Below, piece by piece: positions 1-5,568 of a stretch of DNA of 5,568 bases (within the stretch, counting starts at the first letter, position 1; the number at the start of each line of letters is the position of its first letter). This DNA is from Bacteroidia bacterium (GTDB lineage Bacteria > Bacteroidota > Bacteroidia > AKYH767-A > OLB10), in assembly GCA_025450095.1 (NCBI GenBank), contig JANWID010000264.1, positions 1 through 5,568 on the forward strand, in the 5' to 3' direction. Below the pieces are notes generated by a model, which was not told the origin of the DNA, did not search any database, and worked only from the letters and a program-made list of their open reading frames with translations. The position numbers and the translations under genes are program-made.

Positions 1-1016
1 CTCTGCCAGTTTACCATACCTCCGGATTTATTCACTTGTACATTTCCAAAAACCGAAACTGCTGCTGTAGTGGTGCTGGTCACATTCTGAGTTCCGCTTC
101 CAGTAAAAATAAAAGTGGCATTAGTGGTGTTTGAAAGTATCGTATTGTTATTTGTGAAATTGCCGCTGATGGGAATGGTGCTTCCCGCCGTAAAAGAGAA
201 TCCGGGGTTTTCATTGGCATCAATCAGTACATTCGTAAATTGCCTTGTACCGGCAGCATAATTACTCGCAGTAGCAGTACCGGTAAACTGAAGTGTTCCT
301 GCAGTTGAGTTAAATGTACTTCCCGTACCCATTTGCCAGTTACGTTCTACTCTCACAATAGCAGCAGATCCGGTCTGGTTAAATGTACCCGCACCGGCAA
401 GCAAGTCTTTGAAATCAATTGTTCCCGCTGTCTGATTATATACACCACCTGCATCAATCTGTAAATTATCTTTCACTGCTCCTGTTGCATTGGCATTCAT
501 GTAAATTATTCCACCACTCTGATTCATGATGCCAGTAGCTGTAATCACCAATGTTCCGGAATTATACATGGCACCACCCGTCACATTAAAATTCCCATTT
601 ACTGTAGTTCCGGTAGAGTTCAAAACTCCGCCGGAAATCAGGATCGTGCCGGACACTTCAATCGTAATTTTTGCAGCATCAAGATTACCTGCAGTAATGG
701 TTAAAGACGCTCCTGTGCCACTGCTGTTAACAGTAATATTTTTAATATTAATATTGGCTGATGCAACCGGGTAATTGGTAAGTCCTCCGGGAATTTGTAT
801 GTTGTCACCATTATTCGGAATGTTTCCACCCACCCAATTCGCTGCCAGGTTCCAGACACTGCTGGTTGCACCACTCCAGGTGCGGTTGGCTGCCGGTGAG
901 AAATTCGGGAATAATAAAATCAAAAAAAGTATTACAACAGGAATTGAAAAGAAAGAAATGCCCGCAGCTACTGAAGCTCTTATTTTCGCAACCATTTTTT
1001 TCCTGCGGGCTGTCAT
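1..1016 (-). CDS. Secreted beta-helix-type repeat protein, N-terminal part (runs off left edge)
   Basis: This open frame has no stop from the ATG at 1016 to the window edge, giving 338 codons with the C-terminus missing. The N-terminus is basic (six K/R in the first 13 residues), followed by a hydrophobic segment at about residues 20-38 and a plausible signal peptidase site after SPAA near residue 43. The mature part opens with RTWSGATSSVW and NLAANW, a pattern common at the start of secreted Bacteroidota repeat proteins. The rest is rich in G, N, T, S and alternating hydrophobics, with loosely repeated units such as GVYNQTAGT, GTFNQTGSA and STFNSTAGT (about residues 191-240), then TLQFTGT and TFIFTGSGTQNV. 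This suggests a right-handed beta-helix or similar beta-solenoid. In such proteins a type IX secretion or anchoring domain usually lies at the C-terminus, which cannot be seen here. The start is 4 nt after the chaperone stop; ATG at 995 is an alternative that still keeps the signal peptide. The exact role is unknown: adhesin, surface structure and polysaccharide-related functions are all possible. Confidence 0.85.
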   Translation of the reverse strand, partial: MTARRKKMVAKIRASVAAGISFFSIPVVILFLILLFPNFSPAANRTWSGATSSVWNLAANWVGGNIPNNGDNIQIPGGLTNYPVASANINIKNITVNSSGTGASLTITAGNLDAAKITIEVSGTILISGGVLNSTGTTVNGNFNVTGGAMYNSGTLVITATGIMNQSGGIIYMNANATGAVKDNLQIDAGGVYNQTAGTIDFKDLLAGAGTFNQTGSAAIVRVERNWQMGTGSTFNSTAGTLQFTGTATASNYAAGTRQFTNVLIDANENPGFSFTAGSTIPISGNFTNNNTILSNTTNATFIFTGSGTQNVTSTTTAAVSVFGNVQVNKSGGMVNWQ

Positions 1017-1020
1017 GTTT

Positions 1021-1845
1021 CTATTCCGGGAGATTCATTTCAGCTTCTGCCAGCGGGCCCAGGTTCTGATCAGACTGTGAAAGGAAGCGAACATGTATTT
1101 TCCCTTTCGACAAATCAACATTTGCTGCATCAGTGAGTTTCACTTCAAACCTGCGAGTGGTATTCGGTGTGTACACAGCCACACCGTTAGCCATACCCAC
1201 CCTACTCACCGTTCCATCAGGAGCAACGTGCTCTACGCGTAAGTCACCATACACTGATTTATTTCCATTTCTGTGAAAAGTCATTCCTACCACATACGAA
1301 GTATCGCGTTTCACCAGTGAAATATCTGTCATGTTCACAGAAGCTTCCAGTTCTCCAACCCTGATGATAACCGGTATGGTAATCCCGAATATCGGGATGT
1401 TTGAAACTGAAATGGAATTGGAATCTACTATTGCTTCAATTTCGCCCAAAGGCTTTTCATCACGGACTGCGCGGAAATAAACATGGGAGCGATATTCCCC
1501 GGGTGACAGGTTGTCTGCTTTAGTGGTCTGCACTTTCAGCAACTGTGATTCATTCGGACCCAACACTCCACTGCGTGGAAAAAACCGGAGGTACGGGCTG
1601 GCGAAATACTGACCGGAATCGGGAGTGGTTATTGTTTCGAAGCTGCCATCTTCCTTCATTCGCATTTCAACCATCGATAATACATAACGGGCAGTATCTT
1701 TTCCAATATTCGCAAGATTCAATTCCTGGATTTTTTTTGAGCCTTCAAAAACTACTCTTCTCGGAGTAATCAGGAGATTTCCCTGTGCCATCATTGCTGA
1801 AAAAGGAAGAAACAACAGCAGTGGCAGTATTAAAATTTTCAACAT
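1021..1845 (-). CDS. PapD-like periplasmic (fimbrial-type) chaperone
   Basis: The product is 274 residues from the ATG at 1845. It opens with a clear signal peptide (MLKILILPLLLFLPFSAMMA, cleavage probably just before or after Q21). Residues about 22-165 fit the N-terminal immunoglobulin-like domain of pilus chaperones: ITPRRVVFEG near the start, LNLANIG, then SPYLRFFPRSGVLGPNESQLLKV and SPGEYRSHVYFRA, ending in IPVIIR. Residues about 165-274 would be the second, less conserved domain. Arginine R29 or R30 in the first strand may correspond to the subunit-anchoring arginine of PapD; this is inference. The frame also extends upstream to an ATG at 1932, but the extra 29 residues are polar and cysteine-containing and would bury the signal peptide, so I prefer 1845. 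Family members hold secreted beta-rich subunits in the periplasm and hand them to an outer-membrane assembly site. The next gene starts 4 nt after the TAG stop, so the two are very likely co-transcribed. The client is unproven. Confidence 0.85.
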   Translation of the reverse strand: MLKILILPLLLFLPFSAMMAQGNLLITPRRVVFEGSKKIQELNLANIGKDTARYVLSMVEMRMKEDGSFETITTPDSGQYFASPYLRFFPRSGVLGPNESQLLKVQTTKADNLSPGEYRSHVYFRAVRDEKPLGEIEAIVDSNSISVSNIPIFGITIPVIIRVGELEASVNMTDISLVKRDTSYVVGMTFHRNGNKSVYGDLRVEHVAPDGTVSRVGMANGVAVYTPNTTRRFEVKLTDAANVDLSKGKIHVRFLSQSDQNLGPLAEAEMNLPE

Positions 1846-2152
1846 CACATTCCCGTAAAACGGGCAGCAATGGCATTTGGAAAACAGGAATGAGGAGTTG
1901 TGTTGTGAAGTCGTTTTCAATTTGGAATACATCGGATCTTTTAAGAATTTAATTATTCGGTTATTTGAATTGTATTTGTTAACAGGTTTTAATCCCTTCA
2001 GAAATCCTTCAGGTAATTTTAGATTACTATGAAATCAATTGTAAATCATTGCTTTACGAAGAGAATTTTCCACATGTAAAATACATCCTGAATCAGAATG
2101 AAATTTTCTGTTACACAGCTAATTGCTAACAAGTGGGTGTTGATAGACGCAT

Positions 2153-2180
2153 GTCATGGTTCGGCTCCGCTCACCATGAC
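2153..2180. repeat. Palindromic repeat copy 1 (REP-like)
   Basis: GTCATGGT at 2153-2160 pairs perfectly with ACCATGAC at 2173-2180, an 8-bp stem around a 12-nt GC-rich loop (TCGGCTCCGCTC). The 24 nt at 2157-2180 recur exactly, in inverted orientation, at 2240-2263. Because each arm is itself partly palindromic, the two copies can either fold locally or pair with each other over 24 bp around a 59-nt loop. The higher GC content than its AT-rich surroundings and the palindromic layout resemble dispersed REP elements. Whether it recurs elsewhere in the genome cannot be judged from one window. Confidence 0.75.
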
Positions 2181-2197
2181 CATTGGATAATTTTGTT

Positions 2198-2216
2198 CTG
2201 GTTCAGCTAGCCATAG
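2198..2216. repeat. Degenerate third copy of the palindromic repeat
   Basis: CTGGTTCAGCT at 2198-2208 followed by CCAT at 2211-2214 resembles copy 1 (TGGTTCGGCT...CCAT) in the same orientation, with one substitution and about 5 nt missing from the loop. It lies 42 nt downstream of copy 1. Its first 11 nt are also complementary, with a single G-U wobble, to the matching stretch of the inverted copy (2255-2265), so it offers a third pairing partner within the cluster. The similarity is short and could be coincidental. Confidence 0.35.
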
Positions 2217-2225
2217 CATCAGGTA

Positions 2226-2280
2226 GCAGTCTTCCTCGAGTCATGGTGAGCGGAGCCGAACCAGACTCGAGGAAGACTGC
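2226..2280 (-). repeat. Strong hairpin with inverted copy 2 of the repeat; possible operon 3' end
   Basis: GCAGTCTTCCTCGAGTC at 2226-2242 is the exact reverse complement of 2264-2280, a 17-bp perfect stem. Inside it TGGT (2244-2247) pairs with ACCA (2260-2263) with a single bulged A at 2243, giving about 21 bp in total. The inner part carries the inverted second copy of the 24-nt repeat (2240-2263). On the minus strand the hairpin begins 13 nt after the marC stop, where a transcript end or an mRNA-protecting structure would be expected. No T-run follows the stem in the minus direction (TACCTGATGC), so it is not a canonical intrinsic terminator. The alternative is a REP/BIME-type mobile repeat that merely inserted here. 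Confidence 0.8.
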
Positions 2281-2293
2281 AGGATACCGACTG

Positions 2294-2860
2294 TTAAATA
2301 CCCAAATTAGAGCGGAAAAGCTTAACTGAAATAGCAAGGAGGATAAATCCAAAAACTTTACGCACCACACCAATACCAACCGGTCCGAGCAAATGCTCCA
2401 AAAACCGGAGGTTTTTCAGGCATATATAAACCAAAATCAGATTCAGAACTACACCGATGATGATAGTCAGTTTGTCGTATTGTGCCCTGAGCGATAATAA
2501 CGTGGTCATGGTACCGGCGCCGGCAATGAGTGGAAAAGCGATCGGAACAATGGAAGCGGTAGCAGGAATCTCGTCTTTATACAAACGAATGCCGAGTATC
2601 ATTTCCAGTGCCAGGAAAAAAAGAATAATGGATCCGGCAATTGCGAAAGAGGAAATGTCCAATCCCAGGAATTGAAGAATATTTTCTCCCAGGAATAAAA
2701 ACAACATCATGATCAGCATCGAAACGAGTGTTGTTTTTTCAGGATGAATGCTGCCGGTCTTCTGACGGATATCGATAATCACAGGTATAGAACCGATGAT
2801 ATCGATGACCGCAAAAAGGATCATGGATACTGTCAGGATTTCTTTAAAATTAATTTCCAT
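2294..2860 (-). CDS. MarC/UPF0056 family integral membrane protein
   Basis: The product is 188 residues and almost entirely hydrophobic, with about six predicted membrane segments (roughly residues 9-30, 45-66, 72-92, 103-123, 131-149 and 166-184). Two family hallmarks are visible: the first-helix motif DIIGSIP (20-26), matching the DPxGxxP-type motif of MarC proteins, and PIAFPLIAGAGTMTT (106-120), matching the second conserved PLAxPLxxGPG-like segment. The ATG at 2860 gives the usual start just before helix one; a GTG at 2884, only 6 nt after the accC stop, would add eight residues (MKTSFALL) and is the alternative. Despite the name, the E. coli marC gene has been shown not to be needed for multiple antibiotic resistance, and the substrate of the family is not established. 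The position, 30 nt behind accC on the same strand, suggests co-transcription with the lipid genes, but gives no direct clue to function. Confidence 0.9.
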   Translation of the reverse strand: MEINFKEILTVSMILFAVIDIIGSIPVIIDIRQKTGSIHPEKTTLVSMLIMMLFLFLGENILQFLGLDISSFAIAGSIILFFLALEMILGIRLYKDEIPATASIVPIAFPLIAGAGTMTTLLSLRAQYDKLTIIIGVVLNLILVYICLKNLRFLEHLLGPVGIGVVRKVFGFILLAISVKLFRSNLGI

Positions 2861-2890
2861 TAGCAAAGCAAAAGAAGTTTTCACACGCTA

Positions 2891-4228
2891 TCAGAGCAGC
2901 TTAAACGTATCCAGGAATTTTGTTGTGTAATTTCCCTTCCTGAAATCTTCATTCTGCATCAGCTGCGCATGAAAGGGTATTGTGGTTTTCACACCTTCAA
3001 TCACATATTCACTCAGTGCACGCTCCATGGTATTGATAGCTTCTTCCCGTGTTTGCGCGATGGTGATCAGCTTTGATATCATGGAATCGTAATTTGAGGG
3101 AATCGTATAGCCAGCATACACGTGTGAATCAACGCGCACACCATGGCCACCGGGTACGTGCAGGTTGGTGATCTTGCCAGGGGAAGGACGGAAGTTATTA
3201 TATGGATCTTCCGCATTGATCCGGCATTCGATGGCATGCAGTGCAGGAAAATAATTGGAACCGGAAATTTCAATTCCTGCCGCAATTTTTATTTGTTCTT
3301 TGATAAGATCGTAATTGATCACTTCTTCCGTTATGGGATGCTCTACCTGTATCCGGGTATTCATTTCCATAAAATAAAAATTACGGTGCTTGTCAACCAG
3401 GAACTCCACTGTACCCACTCCTTCATAACTCACTGCAAGGGCAGCTTTGATAGCAGCTTCTCCCATTTTTTCACGAAGCTGATGCGTCATGAAGGGAGAA
3501 GGTGTTTCTTCGAGCAGCTTCTGGTGACGGCGCTGAATAGAACAATCGCGTTCTGAAAGATGACATGCTTTTCCATACTGATCACCGGCGATCTGGATTT
3601 CGATATGACGCGGCTCTTCAATATATTTCTCGAGGTACATTCCATCATTTCCAAACGCAGCACTTGCTTCCTGTCGTGCGGAATCCCACGCGGCTTCGAA
3701 ATCCTCTTCTTTCCAGATGATGCGCATTCCTCTTCCGCCACCTCCTGCAGTTGCTTTCAGAATAACCGGGAATCCGATCTTCTTTCCGATTTCCTGTCCT
3801 TCAGCTACACTGCTCAGTAATCCATCGGAACCGGGAATGGTTGGCACTCCCGCATTTTTCATTGTATCTTTTGCATTGGATTTATCACCCATCGAATCGA
3901 TCATCTCCGGTGAAGCTCCTATGAATTTTATTTCATGCTTATCACAAATGCTGGAAAATTTTGCGTTCTCCGAAAGAAATCCGTAACCAGGATGAATGGC
4001 GTCGGCATTTGTTATTTCAGCTGCTGAAATCAGGTTTGCAATATTCAGGTATGAATCCCTGCTGGGAGGCGGTCCAATACATACGGCTTCATCAGCGAAT
4101 CGCACATGCAGACTTTCCTTATCGGCAGTTGAATAAACCGCTACCGTTTTAATCCCCATTTCCTTGCAGGTGCGTATGATGCGCAATGCGATTTCACCTC
4201 TGTTGGCAATCAGGATTTTTTTGAACAT
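2891..4228 (-). CDS. accC: Acetyl-CoA carboxylase, biotin carboxylase subunit
   Basis: AccC uses ATP and bicarbonate to carboxylate the biotin carried by AccB, the first half reaction of cytosolic acetyl-CoA carboxylase. The protein is 445 residues, against 449 in E. coli. The N-terminal Rossmann-like domain starts with [14 protein letters not shown]. The ATP-grasp part shows GDK with K116, the glycine-rich lid [11 protein letters not shown] (K158 onward), RHIEIQ with H208, E275 in VGTVEF, and [11 protein letters not shown] carrying E288, N290, the catalytic R292 and E296. The C-terminal domain has ECRINAEDP with R336, then RPSPGKI and YDSMISKL. All residues known to be needed for catalysis in E. 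coli AccC are present. It lacks the biotinyl and carboxyltransferase domains of pyruvate or propionyl-CoA carboxylases, and accB lies directly upstream, which supports acetyl-CoA carboxylase. The gap to accB is 112 nt (4229-4340), AT-rich, with no gene and no clear Shine-Dalgarno sequence. Confidence 0.98.
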   Translation of the reverse strand: MFKKILIANRGEIALRIIRTCKEMGIKTVAVYSTADKESLHVRFADEAVCIGPPPSRDSYLNIANLISAAEITNADAIHPGYGFLSENAKFSSICDKHEIKFIGASPEMIDSMGDKSNAKDTMKNAGVPTIPGSDGLLSSVAEGQEIGKKIGFPVILKATAGGGGRGMRIIWKEEDFEAAWDSARQEASAAFGNDGMYLEKYIEEPRHIEIQIAGDQYGKACHLSERDCSIQRRHQKLLEETPSPFMTHQLREKMGEAAIKAALAVSYEGVGTVEFLVDKHRNFYFMEMNTRIQVEHPITEEVINYDLIKEQIKIAAGIEISGSNYFPALHAIECRINAEDPYNNFRPSPGKITNLHVPGGHGVRVDSHVYAGYTIPSNYDSMISKLITIAQTREEAINTMERALSEYVIEGVKTTIPFHAQLMQNEDFRKGNYTTKFLDTFKLL

Positions 4229-4340
4229 ACTGCTGAAATTATGATTGAGTTAATTTTGAATTTCAAAGCGGTGTTTCCTTGCAGACGAAAGCCGATTTAT
4301 CAGGCAACATGCTGATGAAGGAAAATGTAATAATGTAAAA

Positions 4341-4835
4341 TCAGGCAGGATCTACCAGGAACAACGGCTGATCGTATTCAACAGGTGAAGAATTATCAAC
4401 CAGCACTTTCACGATGCGGCCGGAAATGTCGCTCTCGATTTCATTAAACAGCTTCATGGCTTCGATGATGCAGATCACCTGTCCCTGCTTAACCTCATCT
4501 CCTGCATTTACAAAATTAGGTTTATCGGGTCCGGGTGTCCTGTAAAAAGTTCCGATCATCGGTGATTTCACCACATGATATCTGGATTCATCTTTTGCTG
4601 CAGTTGCTGCTGCTGATGGAGGTGCTGCTGAAGGAGCAGATGTAACAGGCGGTGGAATTGGAATTGATGGTGTCAGCGCTGCCGGATGAATAACAGGGTG
4701 TGCGACAGCAACCGTTTCAACTGGCCGTGGTGCGTTTATAATGGTAATCTTAAAATCCTTTTGCTCGAGACTTACTTCGCTTACACCAGATTTGGAAACG
4801 AACTTTATGAGTTCTTCAATTTCTTTCTTATTCAT
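4341..4835 (-). CDS. accB: Biotin carboxyl carrier protein of acetyl-CoA carboxylase
   Basis: AccB carries the biotin that shuttles carboxyl groups between AccC and the carboxyltransferase. The protein is 164 residues (E. coli 156). Residues 1-34 form the N-terminal segment MNKKEIEELIKFVSKSG... seen in bacterial BCCPs. Residues about 35-80 are a flexible proline/alanine-rich linker. The biotinyl domain occupies about 86-164: SPMIGTFYRTPGPD (91-104) includes the protruding thumb loop typical of true BCCPs, and EAMKL (125-129) is the biotinylation motif with K128 as the attachment lysine. A biotin ligase, encoded elsewhere, must modify it. The gene starts 35 nt after the fabH stop. No purine-rich Shine-Dalgarno sequence precedes the ATG, as is usual in Bacteroidota. 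Confidence 0.98.
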   Translation of the reverse strand: MNKKEIEELIKFVSKSGVSEVSLEQKDFKITIINAPRPVETVAVAHPVIHPAALTPSIPIPPPVTSAPSAAPPSAAATAAKDESRYHVVKSPMIGTFYRTPGPDKPNFVNAGDEVKQGQVICIIEAMKLFNEIESDISGRIVKVLVDNSSPVEYDQPLFLVDPA

Positions 4836-4855
4836 AAGGTTGGTGTATTAAGTAT

Positions 4856-4863
4856 CAAATATA
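4856..4863 (-). promoter_or_regulatory. Possible Bacteroidota -7 promoter element before accB
   Basis: In the fabH-accB gap the minus strand reads TATATTTG, an exact match to the Bacteroidota -7 consensus TAnnTTTG. It ends 20 nt before the accB ATG, so a transcript would have a leader of only about 10-15 nt. No TTTG element is seen at the expected distance upstream (inside the fabH end), so only half of the promoter is present. AT-rich DNA can produce this by chance. It may mark an internal promoter that allows accBC to be expressed separately from fabH. Confidence 0.25.
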
Positions 4864-4870
4864 CTAATTA

Positions 4871-5568
4871 TTATTTGGCACTATCGTAAGCCCAGGTAAG
4901 GTACACCGATCCCCAGGTGAAGCCTCCACCGAACGCAGCCAAAACCAGGTTGTCGCCTTTATGCAACAAATTTTCCCATTCCCAGAGGCAAAGCGGGATG
5001 GTGCCGTTAGTAGTATTGCCGTATTTCTGAATATTCAACATTACTTTCTCACTGCCTATTCCCATACGGTTCGCAGTAGCATCAATGATTCTTTTATTCG
5101 CCTGGTGTGGAACCAGCCATGCTATATCATCCGCTTTCAGGTGATTTCGCTCCATGATTTCCGCCGAGACATCAGCCATTTTCGTAACTGCAAATTTGAA
5201 AACCGGCTGTCCTTCCTGGTATACAAAATGCTGCTTCGCGTCGATAGTATCATGCGAAGGAGGAAGTACACTGCCACCCGCTTTCTGGTGAAGATATTGC
5301 CTGCCTGATCCGTCACTACGCAGGATGGAATCTTTAATTCCGTTTCCATCGGCAGAGGGCTCCAGCAGGACAGCGCCACCGCCATCTCCAAAAATAATAC
5401 ACGTTGTGCGATCAGTATAATCTGTGATTGCCGACATTTTATCGACACCAACCACCAGTACTTTTTTATACTGTCCGCTCTCTATAAATTTCGAACCTGT
5501 TGCAAGCGCAAATAAAAATCCGGAGCATGCAGCACTGATATCGTAACCAAACGCATTTTTCATTCCGA
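4871..5568 (-). CDS. fabH: Beta-ketoacyl-ACP synthase III, C-terminal part (N-terminus beyond right edge)
   Basis: FabH condenses acetyl-CoA (or a branched short acyl-CoA) with malonyl-ACP to start fatty acid synthesis in the cytosol. About 232 codons are visible; the first 100 or so residues lie outside the window, judging from E. coli FabH (317 residues, catalytic Cys112). The catalytic cysteine is in DISAACSGF (Cys codon at 5525-5527), the histidine in [11 protein letters not shown] and the asparagine in [11 protein letters not shown], so the Cys-His-Asn triad of FabH is complete. [11 protein letters not shown] and the C-terminal [15 protein letters not shown] are further family signatures. 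An in-frame ATG at 5561-5563 is internal and not the start: it lies only 12 residues before the catalytic cysteine. The PHQAN form of the histidine motif separates FabH from FabB/FabF. The gene sits directly upstream of accB and accC, a lipid-synthesis grouping known from other Bacteroidota. Confidence 0.95.
   Translation of the reverse strand, partial: GMKNAFGYDISAACSGFLFALATGSKFIESGQYKKVLVVGVDKMSAITDYTDRTTCIIFGDGGGAVLLEPSADGNGIKDSILRSDGSGRQYLHQKAGGSVLPPSHDTIDAKQHFVYQEGQPVFKFAVTKMADVSAEIMERNHLKADDIAWLVPHQANKRIIDATANRMGIGSEKVMLNIQKYGNTTNGTIPLCLWEWENLLHKGDNLVLAAFGGGFTWGSVYLTWAYDSAK

Larger units (their letters stand above)
1846..2293. other. Intergenic region between the marC and chaperone genes
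   Basis: No convincing coding region is present on either strand in these 448 nt. The left part (about 1846-2150) is AT-rich and must hold the promoter and leader of the chaperone gene, but I find no match to the Bacteroidota TAnnTTTG element on the minus strand here and do not place a promoter. The right part (about 2150-2280) is occupied by a palindrome cluster described in separate entries. The only small ATG frame I checked by hand (2029-2079, plus strand, 16 residues) has no supporting features. Confidence 0.7.

Noticed and set aside
526..1080. Two end-to-end plus-strand open frames (82 and 101 codons) opposite the repeat protein
   Set aside because: They lie antisense to a signal-peptide-bearing frame that stays open for 338 codons, and their translations show no domain or sensible start context. 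They are a by-product of the biased composition of the repeat gene.
1846..1932. N-terminal extension of the chaperone to the ATG at 1932
   Set aside because: The extra 29 residues are polar with a CHCC cluster and would place the signal peptide internally; the ATG at 1845 begins a standard signal peptide.
1995..2012. Short direct repeat CCTTCAG (two copies 11 nt apart)
   Set aside because: Seven bases repeated once is within chance and is not linked to any other signal.
2029..2079. Small plus-strand frame of 16 codons in the intergenic region
   Set aside because: Very short, with no ribosome binding site or promoter seen; such a frame is expected by chance in AT-rich DNA.
2153..2280. CRISPR array, or insertion sequence ends
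   Set aside because: There are only two exact copies and they are inverted rather than direct, with no regular spacers. No transposase frame lies between them; the interval is just 59 nt.
3143..3986. Several plus-strand open frames of 86-137 codons opposite accC
   Set aside because: accC is complete with all catalytic residues; these are antisense shadows with no recognisable motif.
4239..4273. Possible promoter upstream of accC (TTTG near 4268 followed by TAATTTC)
   Set aside because: The -7 part deviates from TAnnTTTG at two positions and the spacing is slightly long; too weak to annotate.

Overview
This window looks like chromosomal DNA of a Bacteroidota bacterium. The evidence is a compact fabH-accB-accC lipid gene run, a secreted glycine/asparagine/threonine-rich beta-helix-type protein opening with a WSG...W...NW motif, ribosome binding sites without a clear Shine-Dalgarno sequence, and one exact match to the Bacteroidota -7 promoter motif TAnnTTTG. 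This placement is an inference from gene content and style. No rRNA or tRNA gene, IS transposase or CRISPR array is visible.

All six genes are on the minus strand, so transcription runs from high to low coordinates. At the right edge lies the C-terminal two thirds of a beta-ketoacyl-ACP synthase III (fabH, 4871-5568, cut by the window edge). It is followed by accB, the biotin carboxyl carrier protein (4341-4835), accC, biotin carboxylase (2891-4228), and a MarC-family membrane protein (2294-2860). The first three cover the entry into fatty acid synthesis: AccC carboxylates the biotin on AccB, the carboxyltransferase (not in the window) makes malonyl-CoA, and FabH performs the first condensation once the malonyl group is on ACP. 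The catalytic residues that can be checked are intact. The marC start lies 30 nt after the accC stop, so it is probably the last gene of this transcript.

Between marC and the next gene is a non-coding stretch of about 450 nt (1846-2293). Its right part holds a dense cluster of palindromes. One strong hairpin (17-bp perfect stem) lies 13 nt past the marC stop. A 24-nt sequence occurs twice in exact inverted orientation, and a shorter degenerate third copy lies between the two. This looks like a REP/BIME-type intergenic repeat cluster and is the most unusual structure in the window.

The left third holds a two-gene unit: a PapD-like periplasmic chaperone with a signal peptide (1021-1845) and, 4 nt after its stop, a large secreted repeat protein whose reading frame runs off the left edge (1-1016). 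The tight coupling suggests that the chaperone acts in export or assembly of the repeat protein or of another surface component encoded beyond the edge. No usher is visible here.

I see no clear evidence for an entirely new system. The chaperone/beta-helix pair and the palindrome cluster are the two items most worth following.
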